A DNA stretch of 64,000 nt from Romboutsia_E sp900604535 (GCF_900604535.1 NZ_UWOT01000015.1:15507-79506); one strand, 5' to 3'; counted from the stretch's first letter, positions 26,340 through 35,638 are shown. A program made the numbers and translations. Notes: a model not told the origin generated them from the sequence alone.

Positions 26340-26681
26340 TTAAGCTTTTTTAACAACTGAAGATTTTAGTTTCATAGCTCCGAAACCATCTATTTTACAT
26401 TCTATATCATGTCCATCAGCAGCATCTGGTATTAAACGTATACTTTTTACTTTTGTTCCAATTTTTATAGATGAAGAACTTCCTTTTACTTTAAGGTCTT
26501 TTATTACTGTTACAGCATCTCCATCATTTAATATGTTTCCATTTGCATCCTTTATAACACTTGTTTCCTCAGCTTCTGATGCTGAAGGGTTCCATTCATG
26601 TGCACATTCTGGACATACTAAAAGACTTCCATCTTCATAAGTGTATTCTGAGTTACATTTTGGACAATTTGGTAAATTCAT
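26340..26681 (-). CDS. PhnA/YjdM-like zinc-ribbon protein
   Basis: N-terminal zinc ribbon (LPNCPKCNSEYTYEDGSLLV, CPECAHEW) followed by the YjdM/PhnA domain (DANGNILNDGDAVTVIKDLK, VKSIRLIPDAADGHDIECKI). Despite the old PhnA name, phosphonate use is not supported by any neighbouring gene. The ATG at 26681 (MNLPNCP, 113 residues) is preferred over an upstream in-frame ATG at 26711, because GGAGG lies between them and family members start this way. Confidence 0.9.
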   Translation of the reverse strand: MNLPNCPKCNSEYTYEDGSLLVCPECAHEWNPSASEAEETSVIKDANGNILNDGDAVTVIKDLKVKGSSSSIKIGTKVKSIRLIPDAADGHDIECKIDGFGAMKLKSSVVKKA

Positions 26682-26795
26682 AATTGCATTTCCTCCGTTC
26701 ATCGTTGTCATTTTTAATTCTTTTACAGGTATTTATAATATCATATTCTCATAAGATTGACAAACTATCCTGCTAACTATATTTTATGTTATATA

Positions 26796-27386
26796 TTAAA
26801 AATTATATATATTTGCATCTTCGTCTTTTTCTGATTTTTCACCTTCATTTGTATTAACTGAACCAATTTTAGCAATCATTAATTCCTCATTAATATCTGC
26901 TTTTACACTCTTAGGTATATTTATATCTTTAACTAGTATTTGATCACCGTATTCTAACTCAGATACATTTATTTCTATATTTTGTGGTATTTCACTTGCT
27001 TCTCCTTGTAATGGTATCTCCGAAATAAAATCTTCTATTAACAATCGTCTTGATTCTAATCCTTCTTGACCTATAAAATTAACTGGTACTTTTAATTTTA
27101 TGGTCTCACCCTTTTTTATACATTGGAAATCTATATGTATTATATTTCCAAAAGGATCTCTTTGTAACTCTTTAATTACACACTTTTTTATATCCCCATT
27201 TAAGTTTAGATTTAGAATAGAACTGTCTGTATAGTTTAGTATATTTATCATTTCTCTTTTAGTTATTTTAGCTGATATTGATTTATCTAAATTCTGTCCA
27301 TAAAGTATACATGGAATTTCTCCATCATGTCTAACTTTATTTACTTTCTCATCTCTTTTTGTAATATTAAACTCTAAGTTTTTCAT
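26796..27386 (-). CDS. ctc: Ribosomal protein bL25, Ctc form
   Basis: General stress protein Ctc, the long form of ribosomal protein L25 that binds 5S rRNA. The N-terminal L25 domain (EIPCILYGQNLDKSISAKIT, ELQRDPFGNIIHIDFQCI) is followed by the TL5/Ctc beta domain (KLKVPVNFIGQEGLESRRLL, LEYGDQILVKDINIP). Length 196 with an acidic tail is ordinary. Monocistronic. Confidence 0.95.
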   Translation of the reverse strand: MKNLEFNITKRDEKVNKVRHDGEIPCILYGQNLDKSISAKITKREMINILNYTDSSILNLNLNGDIKKCVIKELQRDPFGNIIHIDFQCIKKGETIKLKVPVNFIGQEGLESRRLLIEDFISEIPLQGEASEIPQNIEINVSELEYGDQILVKDINIPKSVKADINEELMIAKIGSVNTNEGEKSEKDEDANIYNF

Positions 27387-27579
27387 AGTAATCCCTTCCT
27401 TACATATCTTTATATTTTACCTACTTTTATATATAGTCTTTTTTGTAATGAAAGATGATTACTTTTATAAAGAAATCTGCACATATATATACCTATACTC
27501 AAATAAGAGATACTATTCTTTTATTCATAACTTATTTAATTAGAGAAAATTTTATACATTATAATTAAACTCTTCATAT

Positions 27580-27617
27580 AAAAAGTCTTGGCCATTTTAT
27601 TATGCCAAGACTTTTTA
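27580..27617 (-). terminator. Terminator at the end of the glucuronate operon
   Basis: AAAAGTCTTGGC / GCCAAGACTTTT hairpin, followed by T's on both strands; beyond the uxaC stop. Confidence 0.9.
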
Positions 27618-27673
27618 TATATTACTCTACCCTTATCAAAGTAATATATCTTTTTAAATAAATATATTTATAT

Positions 27674-29089
27674 TTAATTCTTTAAATATTTTTCTATATT
27701 GTTATAACATATATTTTCTATAATTTCACCTAATATTTCCATATCATTAGGGTATTCGCCATTATCTACTAAACATCCTATGTAATTACATAAAATTCTT
27801 CTAAAGTATTCATGTCTAGTATACGATAAAAAGCTTCTTGAGTCTGTAAGCATACCCACAAATTGGCTTATAAGACCCAGTTGAGATAAAGCCATCATTT
27901 GTCTTTCCATACCATCCTTTTGATCGTTAAACCACCATCCAGAACCAAATTGAATTTTTCCAGAAACTCCTCCGCCTTGGAAATTACCAATCATAGTTCC
28001 TAAAACTTCATTATCTTTTGGGTTTAAACAATATAATATAGTCTTTGGAAGTTCATATGTCATATCTAATGCATCTAATAATCTAGATAAACCTGTTGCT
28101 ATTTCTCCATCATCTATACTATCAAATCCTACATCCGCACCTAACTTTTTAAACATTCTAGTGTTATTATTTCTAAGTGCTCCTATATGTAACTGCATTA
28201 CCATATTACGTTTACTATACATTCTTGCTAAACTTATCATAGTTAATGTAAAGTATTTTTCTATCTCTTCTTTAGATAGTTCTTCGTTAGCTAAAGCCTT
28301 TTTTAATATATCATTAACTTCTTCAGCTGTAGCTTCTCTAAAGTAAACTCTCTCTAAAGAATGATCAGTTATTTTACACCCATTTTCAACAAAGAAATCT
28401 AATCTTTTTTCTAGTACTTTTAATAAAGTTTCATAATCATTTATATCTATGTTTTCTGTCTTTCCTAATAAGCTTATATATTCAGAAAATCCTTCTAATT
28501 GTATTTTCAGAACTCTATCAGGTCTAAAACTTGGCCTAACTTCACATTCAAAGCTTTTATCTTTTGATATCTGAATATGATATTCAAGATTATCTATTGG
28601 GTCATCTGTTGTTCCTATATACTTAACATTAGATTTTTTTATCATAGCTCTTGCACTAAATTCATCACTATTTATTATTTTATTACATTTATCCCATATA
28701 AGTTTACAAGTCTTTGGACTTAATGTTTCTTCTATTCCAAAATATCTTTTCAGCTCTAGATGAGACCAGTGATACATTGGATTTCCTATTAAATATGGCA
28801 TAACCTTTGCAAAAGCTTCAAACTTTTCATAGTCACTAGCATCTCCAGTGATATATTTCTCTTCTATACCAAAACTTCTCATGGTTCTCCATTTATAATG
28901 GTCGCCACCTAGCCAAATTTCAGTTATATTGTTATACCTCTTATCTTCTGCTATCTCTTTTGGATTTAAGTGACAATGATAGTCACATATAGGCATATTT
29001 TTAGCATGATTATGATATAAATTTATTGCTGTATCTGTTGATAGTAAGAAATTATCGTCCATGAATTTTCTCATTTTACTACTCCTCAT
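27674..29089 (-). CDS. uxaC: Glucuronate isomerase
   Basis: Converts D-glucuronate to D-fructuronate (and galacturonate to tagaturonate). The 471-residue amidohydrolase-like protein contains MPICDYHCHLNPKEIAED near residue 33 and LGGDHYKWRTMRSFGI, QLHIGALRNNN, FGSGWWFNDQKDGMERQMMA and GMLTDSRSFLSYTRHEYFRR, all typical of UxaC. Last gene of the operon; a hairpin separates it from uxuA, which may lower its expression. Confidence 0.97.
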   Translation of the reverse strand: MRSSKMRKFMDDNFLLSTDTAINLYHNHAKNMPICDYHCHLNPKEIAEDKRYNNITEIWLGGDHYKWRTMRSFGIEEKYITGDASDYEKFEAFAKVMPYLIGNPMYHWSHLELKRYFGIEETLSPKTCKLIWDKCNKIINSDEFSARAMIKKSNVKYIGTTDDPIDNLEYHIQISKDKSFECEVRPSFRPDRVLKIQLEGFSEYISLLGKTENIDINDYETLLKVLEKRLDFFVENGCKITDHSLERVYFREATAEEVNDILKKALANEELSKEEIEKYFTLTMISLARMYSKRNMVMQLHIGALRNNNTRMFKKLGADVGFDSIDDGEIATGLSRLLDALDMTYELPKTILYCLNPKDNEVLGTMIGNFQGGGVSGKIQFGSGWWFNDQKDGMERQMMALSQLGLISQFVGMLTDSRSFLSYTRHEYFRRILCNYIGCLVDNGEYPNDMEILGEIIENICYNNIEKYLKN

Positions 29090-29099
29090 AAAATATTAT

Positions 29100-29137
29100 T
29101 TAAAATAAAAGCCCTTGCTAAAACAAGAGCTTTTATT
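29100..29137 (-). terminator. Intra-operon hairpin between uxuA and uxaC
   Basis: AATAAAAGCTCTTG / CAAGGGCTTTTATT on the minus strand, followed by TTTAAA. Possible partial terminator. Confidence 0.7.
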
Positions 29138-29145
29138 AATTATTA

Positions 29146-30195
29146 TTATTTTTTGCCTTTATTTATAGCTTCTTTAATACCATTTATATATACAGCTCCT
29201 AAAGCTCTATCATATAAACCATATCCTGGTCTTCCAGTTTCACCCCATATCATTCTTCCATGATCTGGTCTGAATGGTCCATCAAAATTATAGTCACAGT
29301 AAGCCTTAACTATTTCATAGAAATCTAATGATCCTTCTTCTGATAAGTGAGCAACTTCATTAAAGCTGCTTTCTCCTGTTATTTTAACATTTCTTAAATG
29401 AGCAAAATGTATTCTATTTCTTTCTTGTCCAAAATGTTTTATCATTTCAACTACATCATTAGTTTTACTTGCACCAAAAGATCCTGTACATAAAGTAACC
29501 CCATTGTAGTAACTATCATATAAGTCTAAGAATCTATCTAAGTTTTCTGTATTTGTTATTATTCTTGGTAGTCCAAATATTGACCATGGTGGATCATCTG
29601 GATGTATAGCCATTTTAACTTCTTCTTCTTCCGCTGTTGGCATTATTCCTTTTATGAAGTACTCTAAGTTTTCCCAAAGTTTTTCTTCATCAATATCTTT
29701 ATATTGATCAAGTAATGCACCTAATCCGCCTTCACCATATGAAGTATCCCATCCTGGTAATTCTAATTCCCCTAATGCTGGGTCCATTTTAGCAACCTGT
29801 TCTTCATCATATATTAAACAAGTTGAACCATCTTCTAACTCATATTCTAAATCAGAACGAGTCCAGTCAAATACTGGCATGAAGTTGTAGCATATAGTTT
29901 TTATTCCTGCTTTACTTAAGTTTCTTATAGTTTGACAATAGTTTTCTATATATTTATCTCTAGTTGGTAATCCTAACTTTATATCTTCATGTACTGGAAC
30001 ACTTTCTATTACAGAAAGTTCTAATCCTGCATTTTCAACCGTTTTCTTTAACTCTAATATTCTCTCTAAAGGCCATACTTCACCTACTGGTATATCATAT
30101 ATAGCCGTTACAATGCCTTTCATTCCTGGTATTTGACGTATGTACTCTATTTTAACAGGGTCATCTTGTCCATACCATCTAAATGTCATTTCCAT
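29146..30195 (-). CDS. uxuA: Mannonate dehydratase
   Basis: Dehydrates D-mannonate to 2-keto-3-deoxygluconate. The 349-residue TIM-barrel protein shows MEMTFRWYGQDDPVKIEYIR, QIPGMKGIVTAIYDIPVGEV, CYNFMPVFDWTR, MAIHPDDPPWSIFGLPRI, LCTGSFGA and RPDHGRMIWGETGRPGYGLY, all hallmarks of UxuA (His and Cys metal ligands). It lies between kdgK and uxaC in the glucuronate operon. Confidence 0.98.
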   Translation of the reverse strand: MEMTFRWYGQDDPVKIEYIRQIPGMKGIVTAIYDIPVGEVWPLERILELKKTVENAGLELSVIESVPVHEDIKLGLPTRDKYIENYCQTIRNLSKAGIKTICYNFMPVFDWTRSDLEYELEDGSTCLIYDEEQVAKMDPALGELELPGWDTSYGEGGLGALLDQYKDIDEEKLWENLEYFIKGIMPTAEEEEVKMAIHPDDPPWSIFGLPRIITNTENLDRFLDLYDSYYNGVTLCTGSFGASKTNDVVEMIKHFGQERNRIHFAHLRNVKITGESSFNEVAHLSEEGSLDFYEIVKAYCDYNFDGPFRPDHGRMIWGETGRPGYGLYDRALGAVYINGIKEAINKGKK

Positions 30196-30237
30196 AGATA
30201 CTATTCCTCCTAATTATATATATATATTCCTTTATAT

Positions 30238-31269
30238 TTATCTATTTATGTTTTCAATTCCACTATTCATAAGAGCCTGTACTTGCTCTAAATCCACCAT
30301 ATTTATATCGCCCTTTATACTATGTTTTAAAGCGCCTGCACAAGTTCCAAACTCAACAATTTCATTGCTATTCATATTAGTTAAAATTCCATGTAAGATT
30401 CCAGCTGTATATGCATCTCCTCCACCGACTCTATCTAATATGTCAATATCATGTACTCTTGATGCACTTAACGTCTTGCCGTCAAAGAAAAATCCTTGTA
30501 ATAAATTATTATTAACTGATTTCACAGTTCTCTTTGTACATGATGCAAACTTTATATTTGGATATTGCTTAAATAGTTCACTGTATAAATCTTTTAATTT
30601 TGATTCAAAAGTTTCTTCTTCTATTACGTCATACTTTAATATATTTATAAAGTCTAATATTCCTAAAAATGCTATGTCAACAAAAGGTAGTATCTCTAGC
30701 ATAAAACTTCTAGCTTCCTCTAAAGACCAAAGTTTTGATCTATAATTAGAATCATATGATACTAGTATACCTTTTTCTTTAGCAGTTTTTATAAGCTCAA
30801 CAGATATTTCATACAAATTAGAGCTTAAAGCCGGTGTTATCCCTGATATATGTAGCATTTTGACACCATTTAAAATATTATCAAAGTTAAACTCTTCTTT
30901 CTTTGCTAATGATATAGAAGAATATTGTCTGTCATATATTACATTAGAGTTTCTAACCCCAAAACCTTGCTCTAAGAAATATATACCAAGTCTTCCTTCT
31001 CCTCTTAAAACATCTTTTGTGTCAACACCAAAACTACTCATAGACCTTATTACTTTATCCCCCAAAGCATTATCTGGTAATTTTGTAACTAACTTTGTAT
31101 TATGCCCAAACATACTTAAACTACAAACAACATTAGCTTCTCCCCCAGCATAAGTTGCATCAAACTCTTGTGCTTGTATAACCCTTTGGAAGTTTGTAGG
31201 AGTAAGTCTAAGCATAACTTCTCCAAAGGCTAGCACTTTATTATTTTGATTATTTTCTAATTTGTGCAA
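30238..31269 (-). CDS. kdgK: 2-keto-3-deoxygluconate kinase (PfkB family)
   Basis: Phosphorylates KDG to KDPG. PfkB kinase of 343 residues with LAFGEVMLRLTP, QEFDATYAGGEANVVCSLSM and the catalytic VGGGDAYTAGILHGIL (GGGD in place of GAGD, common in KdgK). The listed start is a TTG inside the 3' end of eda (20-base overlap), without a clear Shine-Dalgarno sequence; a GTG 11 codons later (VLAFGE) is an alternative. Either way translation is probably coupled to eda. Substrate is inferred from the operon. Confidence 0.92.
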   Translation of the reverse strand: MHKLENNQNNKVLAFGEVMLRLTPTNFQRVIQAQEFDATYAGGEANVVCSLSMFGHNTKLVTKLPDNALGDKVIRSMSSFGVDTKDVLRGEGRLGIYFLEQGFGVRNSNVIYDRQYSSISLAKKEEFNFDNILNGVKMLHISGITPALSSNLYEISVELIKTAKEKGILVSYDSNYRSKLWSLEEARSFMLEILPFVDIAFLGILDFINILKYDVIEEETFESKLKDLYSELFKQYPNIKFASCTKRTVKSVNNNLLQGFFFDGKTLSASRVHDIDILDRVGGGDAYTAGILHGILTNMNSNEIVEFGTCAGALKHSIKGDINMVDLEQVQALMNSGIENINR

Positions 31270-31861
31270 TTTTAGATTTAAACTCTTTAGCTAAATTTTC
31301 TATATCATCTAAAGAGCCTGCTCCTAATAGTGAACTTCCTACTCCTACACAAGAAACTCCCATTTCAAACCATTGTTCTATATTATCTATAGATACACCA
31401 CCTGTTGGCATAACTTCAACATGAGGTATTGGAGCTTTTAATGCTTTAACATATTTAGGTCCAAAAACCTCCCCTGGAAATAACTTAATCATCTTATTTC
31501 CTTTATCTAATGCATTCATAACTTCTGTTACTGTCATACACCCTGGTAAATATAATGTATTCATTTCATTACAAACACTATTTACTTCATCAGAAAACCC
31601 AGGGCTTACAACATAACTTGCGCCTGCTTCTATAGCATCTTTTGCCATTTTTCTATTTAATACACTACCTACACCAACCAATACATCATTATAGTTTTCA
31701 CTAACATTTTTTATTAGCTCAACTACATTTGGTATTGTATAAGTAAGTTCTATAGCTTTTACACCACCATTTACACAAGCATTTATATATCCAATAGCTT
31801 CTTCATGGTCTTTAGCTCTTATTACAGCTACTATACCTTCTTCTTTTATTTTGTTTAACAT
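31250..31861 (-). CDS. eda: KDPG / 4-hydroxy-2-oxoglutarate aldolase
   Basis: Class I aldolase that splits KDPG to pyruvate and glyceraldehyde 3-phosphate. The 203-residue protein has EGIVAVIRAKDHEEAIGYIN, KAIELTYTIPN, the GVGSVLNRKMAKDAIEAGAS segment, MIKLFPGEVFGPKYVKALKA with the Schiff-base Lys, and VMPTGGVSIDNI. Located between uxuB and kdgK in the glucuronate operon. Confidence 0.96.
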   Translation of the reverse strand: MLNKIKEEGIVAVIRAKDHEEAIGYINACVNGGVKAIELTYTIPNVVELIKNVSENYNDVLVGVGSVLNRKMAKDAIEAGASYVVSPGFSDEVNSVCNEMNTLYLPGCMTVTEVMNALDKGNKMIKLFPGEVFGPKYVKALKAPIPHVEVMPTGGVSIDNIEQWFEMGVSCVGVGSSLLGAGSLDDIENLAKEFKSKIAQIRK

Positions 31862-31890
31862 AATAATATATGCCCCCTATATCGTAAAGA

Positions 31891-32742
31891 TTAAACTCCA
31901 GAATAAGCTGAGAATGCGCCATCAACTGGTATGCATACTCCATTAACAAATCCTGATGCTTTACTATCTACTAAGTATAATAAAGTACCTAATAGTTCTT
32001 CTGCTTCTCCAAATCTTCCCATTGGAGTGCTATTTAATATTTTCTCACTTCTTGGTGTTGGAGTTCCATCTTCGTTGAATAATAATCTCTCATTTTGTGC
32101 TGTTACAAAGAATCCTGGCGCTATTGCATTTACTCTTATTCCAACCTTTGACATATGTACTGCTAACCATTGAGTAAAGTTACTTACTGCAGCCTTAGCT
32201 CCTGAATATGCAGGTATTTTTGTAAGAGGTGTATAAGCATTCATTGATGATATATTTATTATTGTTGCACCTTCTCTATTTATCATGTCTTTTGAAAACT
32301 CTTGTGATGGAAGTAATGTTCCTAAGAAGTTTAAGTTAAATACAAAATTTACACCTTCTGGATCTAAATCAAAGAAAGTAGTTAATTCTTCATTATTTAA
32401 ATCTTCTGGTAATAAGTATTCATTAGTTGTAGTTCCTTTTGGATGGTTTCCACCAGCTCCATTTATTAATATGTCACATGGACCGAATTCTTTTAATATT
32501 ATTTCATGAGCATTTTTTATGCTTTCTTTATTTAATACATTTGTTTCTATACCTATAGCAATTCCGCCTTTAGCTTTTATTTCTTCAGCTTTGGCATTGC
32601 ATACATCTTGGTTTAATGCAAGTATCGCTACTTTAGCTCCACATTCAGCTAAAGCATCAGCCATAGCTCCACATAGTACTCCTGTTCCCCCTGTTACTAC
32701 TGCTACTTTATTTTTTAAATCAACATTAAATGGTAATTTCAT
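31891..32742 (-). CDS. uxuB: D-mannonate oxidoreductase (fructuronate reductase), SDR type
   Basis: NAD(P)-dependent short-chain dehydrogenase of 283 residues with the cofactor motif VAVVTGGTGVLCGAMADALA, NGAGGNHP and the catalytic PAYSGAKAAV (Tyr and Lys). Members like this in uxu operons reduce D-fructuronate to D-mannonate, as Bacillus YjmF does, in place of the unrelated E. coli UxuB. The role is assigned from the operon and family. It is the first structural gene, with its own promoter and operator candidate upstream; GGGAGG is the RBS. Confidence 0.9.
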   Translation of the reverse strand: MKLPFNVDLKNKVAVVTGGTGVLCGAMADALAECGAKVAILALNQDVCNAKAEEIKAKGGIAIGIETNVLNKESIKNAHEIILKEFGPCDILINGAGGNHPKGTTTNEYLLPEDLNNEELTTFFDLDPEGVNFVFNLNFLGTLLPSQEFSKDMINREGATIINISSMNAYTPLTKIPAYSGAKAAVSNFTQWLAVHMSKVGIRVNAIAPGFFVTAQNERLLFNEDGTPTPRSEKILNSTPMGRFGEAEELLGTLLYLVDSKASGFVNGVCIPVDGAFSAYSGV

Positions 32743-32766
32743 ATTTTGCCTCCCAAGTTTATATAT

Positions 32767-32805
32767 ATTATATGCAAGTTATTCATACTTGTATACTAGC
32801 ATACA
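32767..32805 (-). promoter_or_regulatory. Promoter and GntR operator candidate for the glucuronate genes
   Basis: Minus-strand TATAAT (RC at 32767-32772) with a near-palindrome TGTATGCTAGTATACA (32790-32805) overlapping the -35 region. The half sites match in seven of eight positions. This fits repression by the adjacent GntR regulator. Confidence 0.6.
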
Positions 32806-32915
32806 TAACAAAATTATGCAAGCTTTTTCCCAAATATTTTTATCTATAAAAATAAAAAAAGGACAATGAAATATAATCCATTAACCTCCTCTATTTTTAC
32901 ATTTAAAATTTATAA

Positions 32916-33617
32916 CTAATTACTGCTTTTTAAATACTTTATTAAATCATTTTCTTGTGCAATAGCTAACCAGTCCTGGGTAGAATCTTTGATGTGAGAT
33001 GTTATAATTTCATCAATTCCGTCCATTGATTTATTTTTAATTAAATTTAAATACCTTTCATGATCTTCTATATTTTTCTTTTTATCATTTTTTAATTCAA
33101 TTAATAATCTCATTCTATTATAATGAGTGCTCATATTTAATATGCAATCCCATATATCACCTTTATTAGTTCCTCTAAATAATAACTCATGGAATTCTTT
33201 ATCTAACTTATGGAATTCAATTGCTGAATTAGATTTATTGCTTATTAATTTTTGAGCAAATAAATTTTTTTCTAACTCAATTATAATATCTTCACTTAGT
33301 CCATTGCATGCTTCTTTTAATACTTCTTTTTCTAGTGTATATCTCATGAATAAAGCTTGTTCAACCATATTAATATCTATTAATGATATATATGTTCCTG
33401 TTTGAGGCTTTACTTCTATTAAATGTTCATTTTTTAGTCTCATTAATACTTCTCTTATTGGTGTTCTAGATATTCCAAGCTTTTCAGATAAATCAGCTTC
33501 ACTTAGTAATTCACCTGGTTTTAAATTTAAAGTCATAATATTATCTTTTAATACTCTGTAAGCATAATCCTTACTATTTTCTTTTTCTTTTTTCTCATAT
33601 AATATCAAATTTTTCAA
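32916..33617 (-). CDS. uxuR: GntR (FadR subfamily) regulator of glucuronate genes
   Basis: A 233-residue regulator. The winged helix (about residues 17-80) includes LKPGELLSEADLSEKLGISR, TPIREVLMRLKNEHLIEVKP. The C-terminal FCD domain has VEQALFMRYTLEKEVLKEA, FHKLDKEFHELLF and HERYLNLIKNKSMDGIDEII with the metal/ligand-binding Asp and His residues. Its place at the head of the uxuB-eda-kdgK-uxuA-uxaC cluster, facing the same way, suggests it is the hexuronate-responsive repressor. The uxuR name is functional, not proven. Confidence 0.8.
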   Translation of the reverse strand: MKNLILYEKKEKENSKDYAYRVLKDNIMTLNLKPGELLSEADLSEKLGISRTPIREVLMRLKNEHLIEVKPQTGTYISLIDINMVEQALFMRYTLEKEVLKEACNGLSEDIIIELEKNLFAQKLISNKSNSAIEFHKLDKEFHELLFRGTNKGDIWDCILNMSTHYNRMRLLIELKNDKKKNIEDHERYLNLIKNKSMDGIDEIITSHIKDSTQDWLAIAQENDLIKYLKSSN

Positions 33618-33752
33618 CTCCTTGACCTTATTTTTTAGATTTAACTATATTTATATTTTTGTAATTTATTTAATAAACATAACTTTCAGACTAATTTTCA
33701 AGTTTATATTATATCATTTATTTAATTTTGTCAAAATGATGCACACTTATAT

Positions 33753-34280
33753 CTAGCAGTTCCACTTTATTTTTGCTGGATTAGTCTCACCTATTATAGC
33801 AATTTTATGTAAAGCATCCTCCATTTTTTTACACTCTTTTTCTGCTATTTCATCATAAATTTCTATCGTTCCATTAACACCTATGGATTAGTATGCTATT
33901 GCTGCACAACCATAAAATGCAAGTCCTAAAGAACTTGTAACATTATTAATTGCTGTTGTCGCTGATCCTATTGCTCTAGCTGCAGCTTGTGCAGCTGGAT
34001 TTTCCTCTACTTCCCTTGCAACTATTTGAGCCTCCTTAATAATTTTTCTTGCTTCTGTTAATTTTATATTTCCTTATAACCATTGATTAGAAGCGTCCAA
34101 TACCATTCTTAAACGAGTATCATTAGGATACTCGTTTTCATAAATAGGTAAAATATAATCTTTCGCATATTCATTACACCATTTTACAATCGTTTTTTTA
34201 CTTTGTGTTTCTATTAATCTCATAAGAGAAACAATGTAGGGTGAATCTGCTTTTCCAAGCATTTTTCTTGCTTTAGCCAT
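33753..34280 (-). pseudogene. Broken immunity-protein-like gene
   Basis: One continuous frame interrupted by two in-frame stops. The N-terminal 68 residues (MAKARKMLGKADSPYIVSLM, RLIETQSKKTIVKWCNEYAK) end at TAA 34074-34076, where WLEGN would be expected. After it come AREVEENPAAQAARAIGS, SSLGLAFYGCAAIAY, a second TAA, then IYDEIAEKECKKMEDAL and NPAKIKW. The combined sequence matches from memory a Firmicutes family annotated as putative immunity protein. The toxin partner is not nearby. Both stops look like simple nonsense mutations, so the gene decayed recently. Confidence 0.7.
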
Positions 34281-34351
34281 AATGACTCCTTCTTCTTAAA
34301 TATATTTTTATTCTATCATACAAAATACCATTCAATAGACTACTTAATATT

Positions 34352-35173
34352 TTATAAGTCATCACTTAAAACTTGACTTGGCCATGAAAGTAAACTCTTT
34401 CTTGATATTTTTAATTGCTTTTCATCTGGAAAATTCAGATCACAAAAATAATTATGGTAATTAGCTGTCCATACATATTTATCCCATACTCTTATATTCT
34501 TTCTATGAATATTTAACATTTCTTCAATTTTATCTTTATGTCTAAGTAATAGTTCTAATTGTATTCTCTCAAATTCATATTCATTATTACATTCTCTATA
34601 ATATTTAAATATAGTATTTAAATAATTTAAAAACCATTGCCCATCACTATCTATAAGTATTTTATTGTACTGTGGTGCTACATCATAATAATTTATATAT
34701 TTCTTTAATCTTTTTACAGTTTTATCATCTAGTATAATTCTTGGATAACATGCAAGCTTACTCTCTGTGTTATGCGCATCTAAAAGAGCTGGACCAAATA
34801 CAATGTCTTCATTTATATAAAACTCACCAACACTTACACCACCTCTAACAAAAAGTCCTTCTAATGATAGATTAAACTGATATTCTGATACATTATCCAG
34901 AATTTCATTTAATTCGGCTTCTCCATCATCTTTTATAGGGTATCCTATTATCATATTATCAGTGTATATTTTTATATTACCTTTGCTATATTTATTTGGA
35001 ATTATACATTGCTTATTCTTATTTATAAGATAGTTAATATCTTTTAATAACTCATCTCCATATCCATCTCTACATGAATCTATTATCATTTGCGAAAATC
35101 CAAGTATGTCTATTGCACATACCATTGAATTAACCAATTTAGGATTATCTTTATCATATTTTTGAGTATTCAT
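34352..35173 (-). CDS. Divergent nucleotide-cyclase-like domain protein
   Basis: A 273-residue soluble protein. The pattern resembles a class III cyclase homology domain: VCAIDILGFSQMI (first metal Asp) near residue 20, IKIYTDNMIIGYPI (second Asp) near residue 68, LFVRGGVSVGEFYI near residue 105, VFGPALLDAHNTE and KLACYPRIILDD. Bacterial proteins of this kind include the pyrimidine cyclases of Pycsar anti-phage systems, but many relatives are uncharacterised. No Pycsar effector (TIR or membrane protein) lies next to it; its downstream neighbour is a broken immunity-like gene. The C-terminal 100 residues are helical and unassigned. RBS AAGGACG precedes the ATG. Confidence 0.55.
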   Translation of the reverse strand: MNTQKYDKDNPKLVNSMVCAIDILGFSQMIIDSCRDGYGDELLKDINYLINKNKQCIIPNKYSKGNIKIYTDNMIIGYPIKDDGEAELNEILDNVSEYQFNLSLEGLFVRGGVSVGEFYINEDIVFGPALLDAHNTESKLACYPRIILDDKTVKRLKKYINYYDVAPQYNKILIDSDGQWFLNYLNTIFKYYRECNNEYEFERIQLELLLRHKDKIEEMLNIHRKNIRVWDKYVWTANYHNYFCDLNFPDEKQLKISRKSLLSWPSQVLSDDL

Positions 35174-35288
35174 TTTAACACGTCCTTACATATTTATTTT
35201 TAATTCTATATTATAAACACTAATTAGTTTATTAAATTAAAGTTTATAATTTTTAACATTTGTTATAACTAAACTTTGTTATTATTCT

Positions 35289-35321
35289 AAAAAAAACCGT
35301 ATCATTTATTTGTGATACGGT
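35289..35321 (-). terminator. Terminator
   Basis: ACCGTATCA / TGATACGGT hairpin followed by eight T's on the minus strand. A degenerate relative (GGAGAACAGTATCATAAATA) recurs on the minus strand near 40.61-40.64 kb. Confidence 0.85.
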
Positions 35322-35483
35322 TCTCCGTATCGGTGTTAAGTGAGGTTGTAAACTTGCTCATTACTTTTCTCCTTTTCTAATATACTTTTAAAATTATAAT
35401 TTAATTACGAGCTACATCCCCATATTATTCTATATAGTAATGTTCAAATTCAACATAGTTGCTCCAAAATTTCTTAACCTAAA

Positions 35484-35517
35484 AGAAGAAGGAGCATCCT
35501 TAACTGATACTCCTTCT
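35484..35517 (-). terminator. Terminator after gene remnant
   Basis: GAAGGAGTATC ... GGATGCTCCTTC hairpin, followed on the minus strand by TTCTTTT. Confidence 0.75.
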
Positions 35518-35638
35518 CAAAACTTACTTTATATCCAATTGCTTGTTATCCTTTACCATCTTACCCCATTCCCCTAACATCATAATAACTTTCTCAAGTG
35601 AATATCAAGAGTTTTCTAAATTAATCCTTAACAGCTAG

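Larger units (their letters stand above)
35174..35638. other. Intergenic region with remnants
   Basis: 465 bases without an intact gene. It holds two terminators (listed separately) and, at about 35528-35600 on the minus strand, a short C-terminal gene remnant (SLEKVIMMLGEWGKMVKDNK followed by a stop). Confidence 0.6.
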
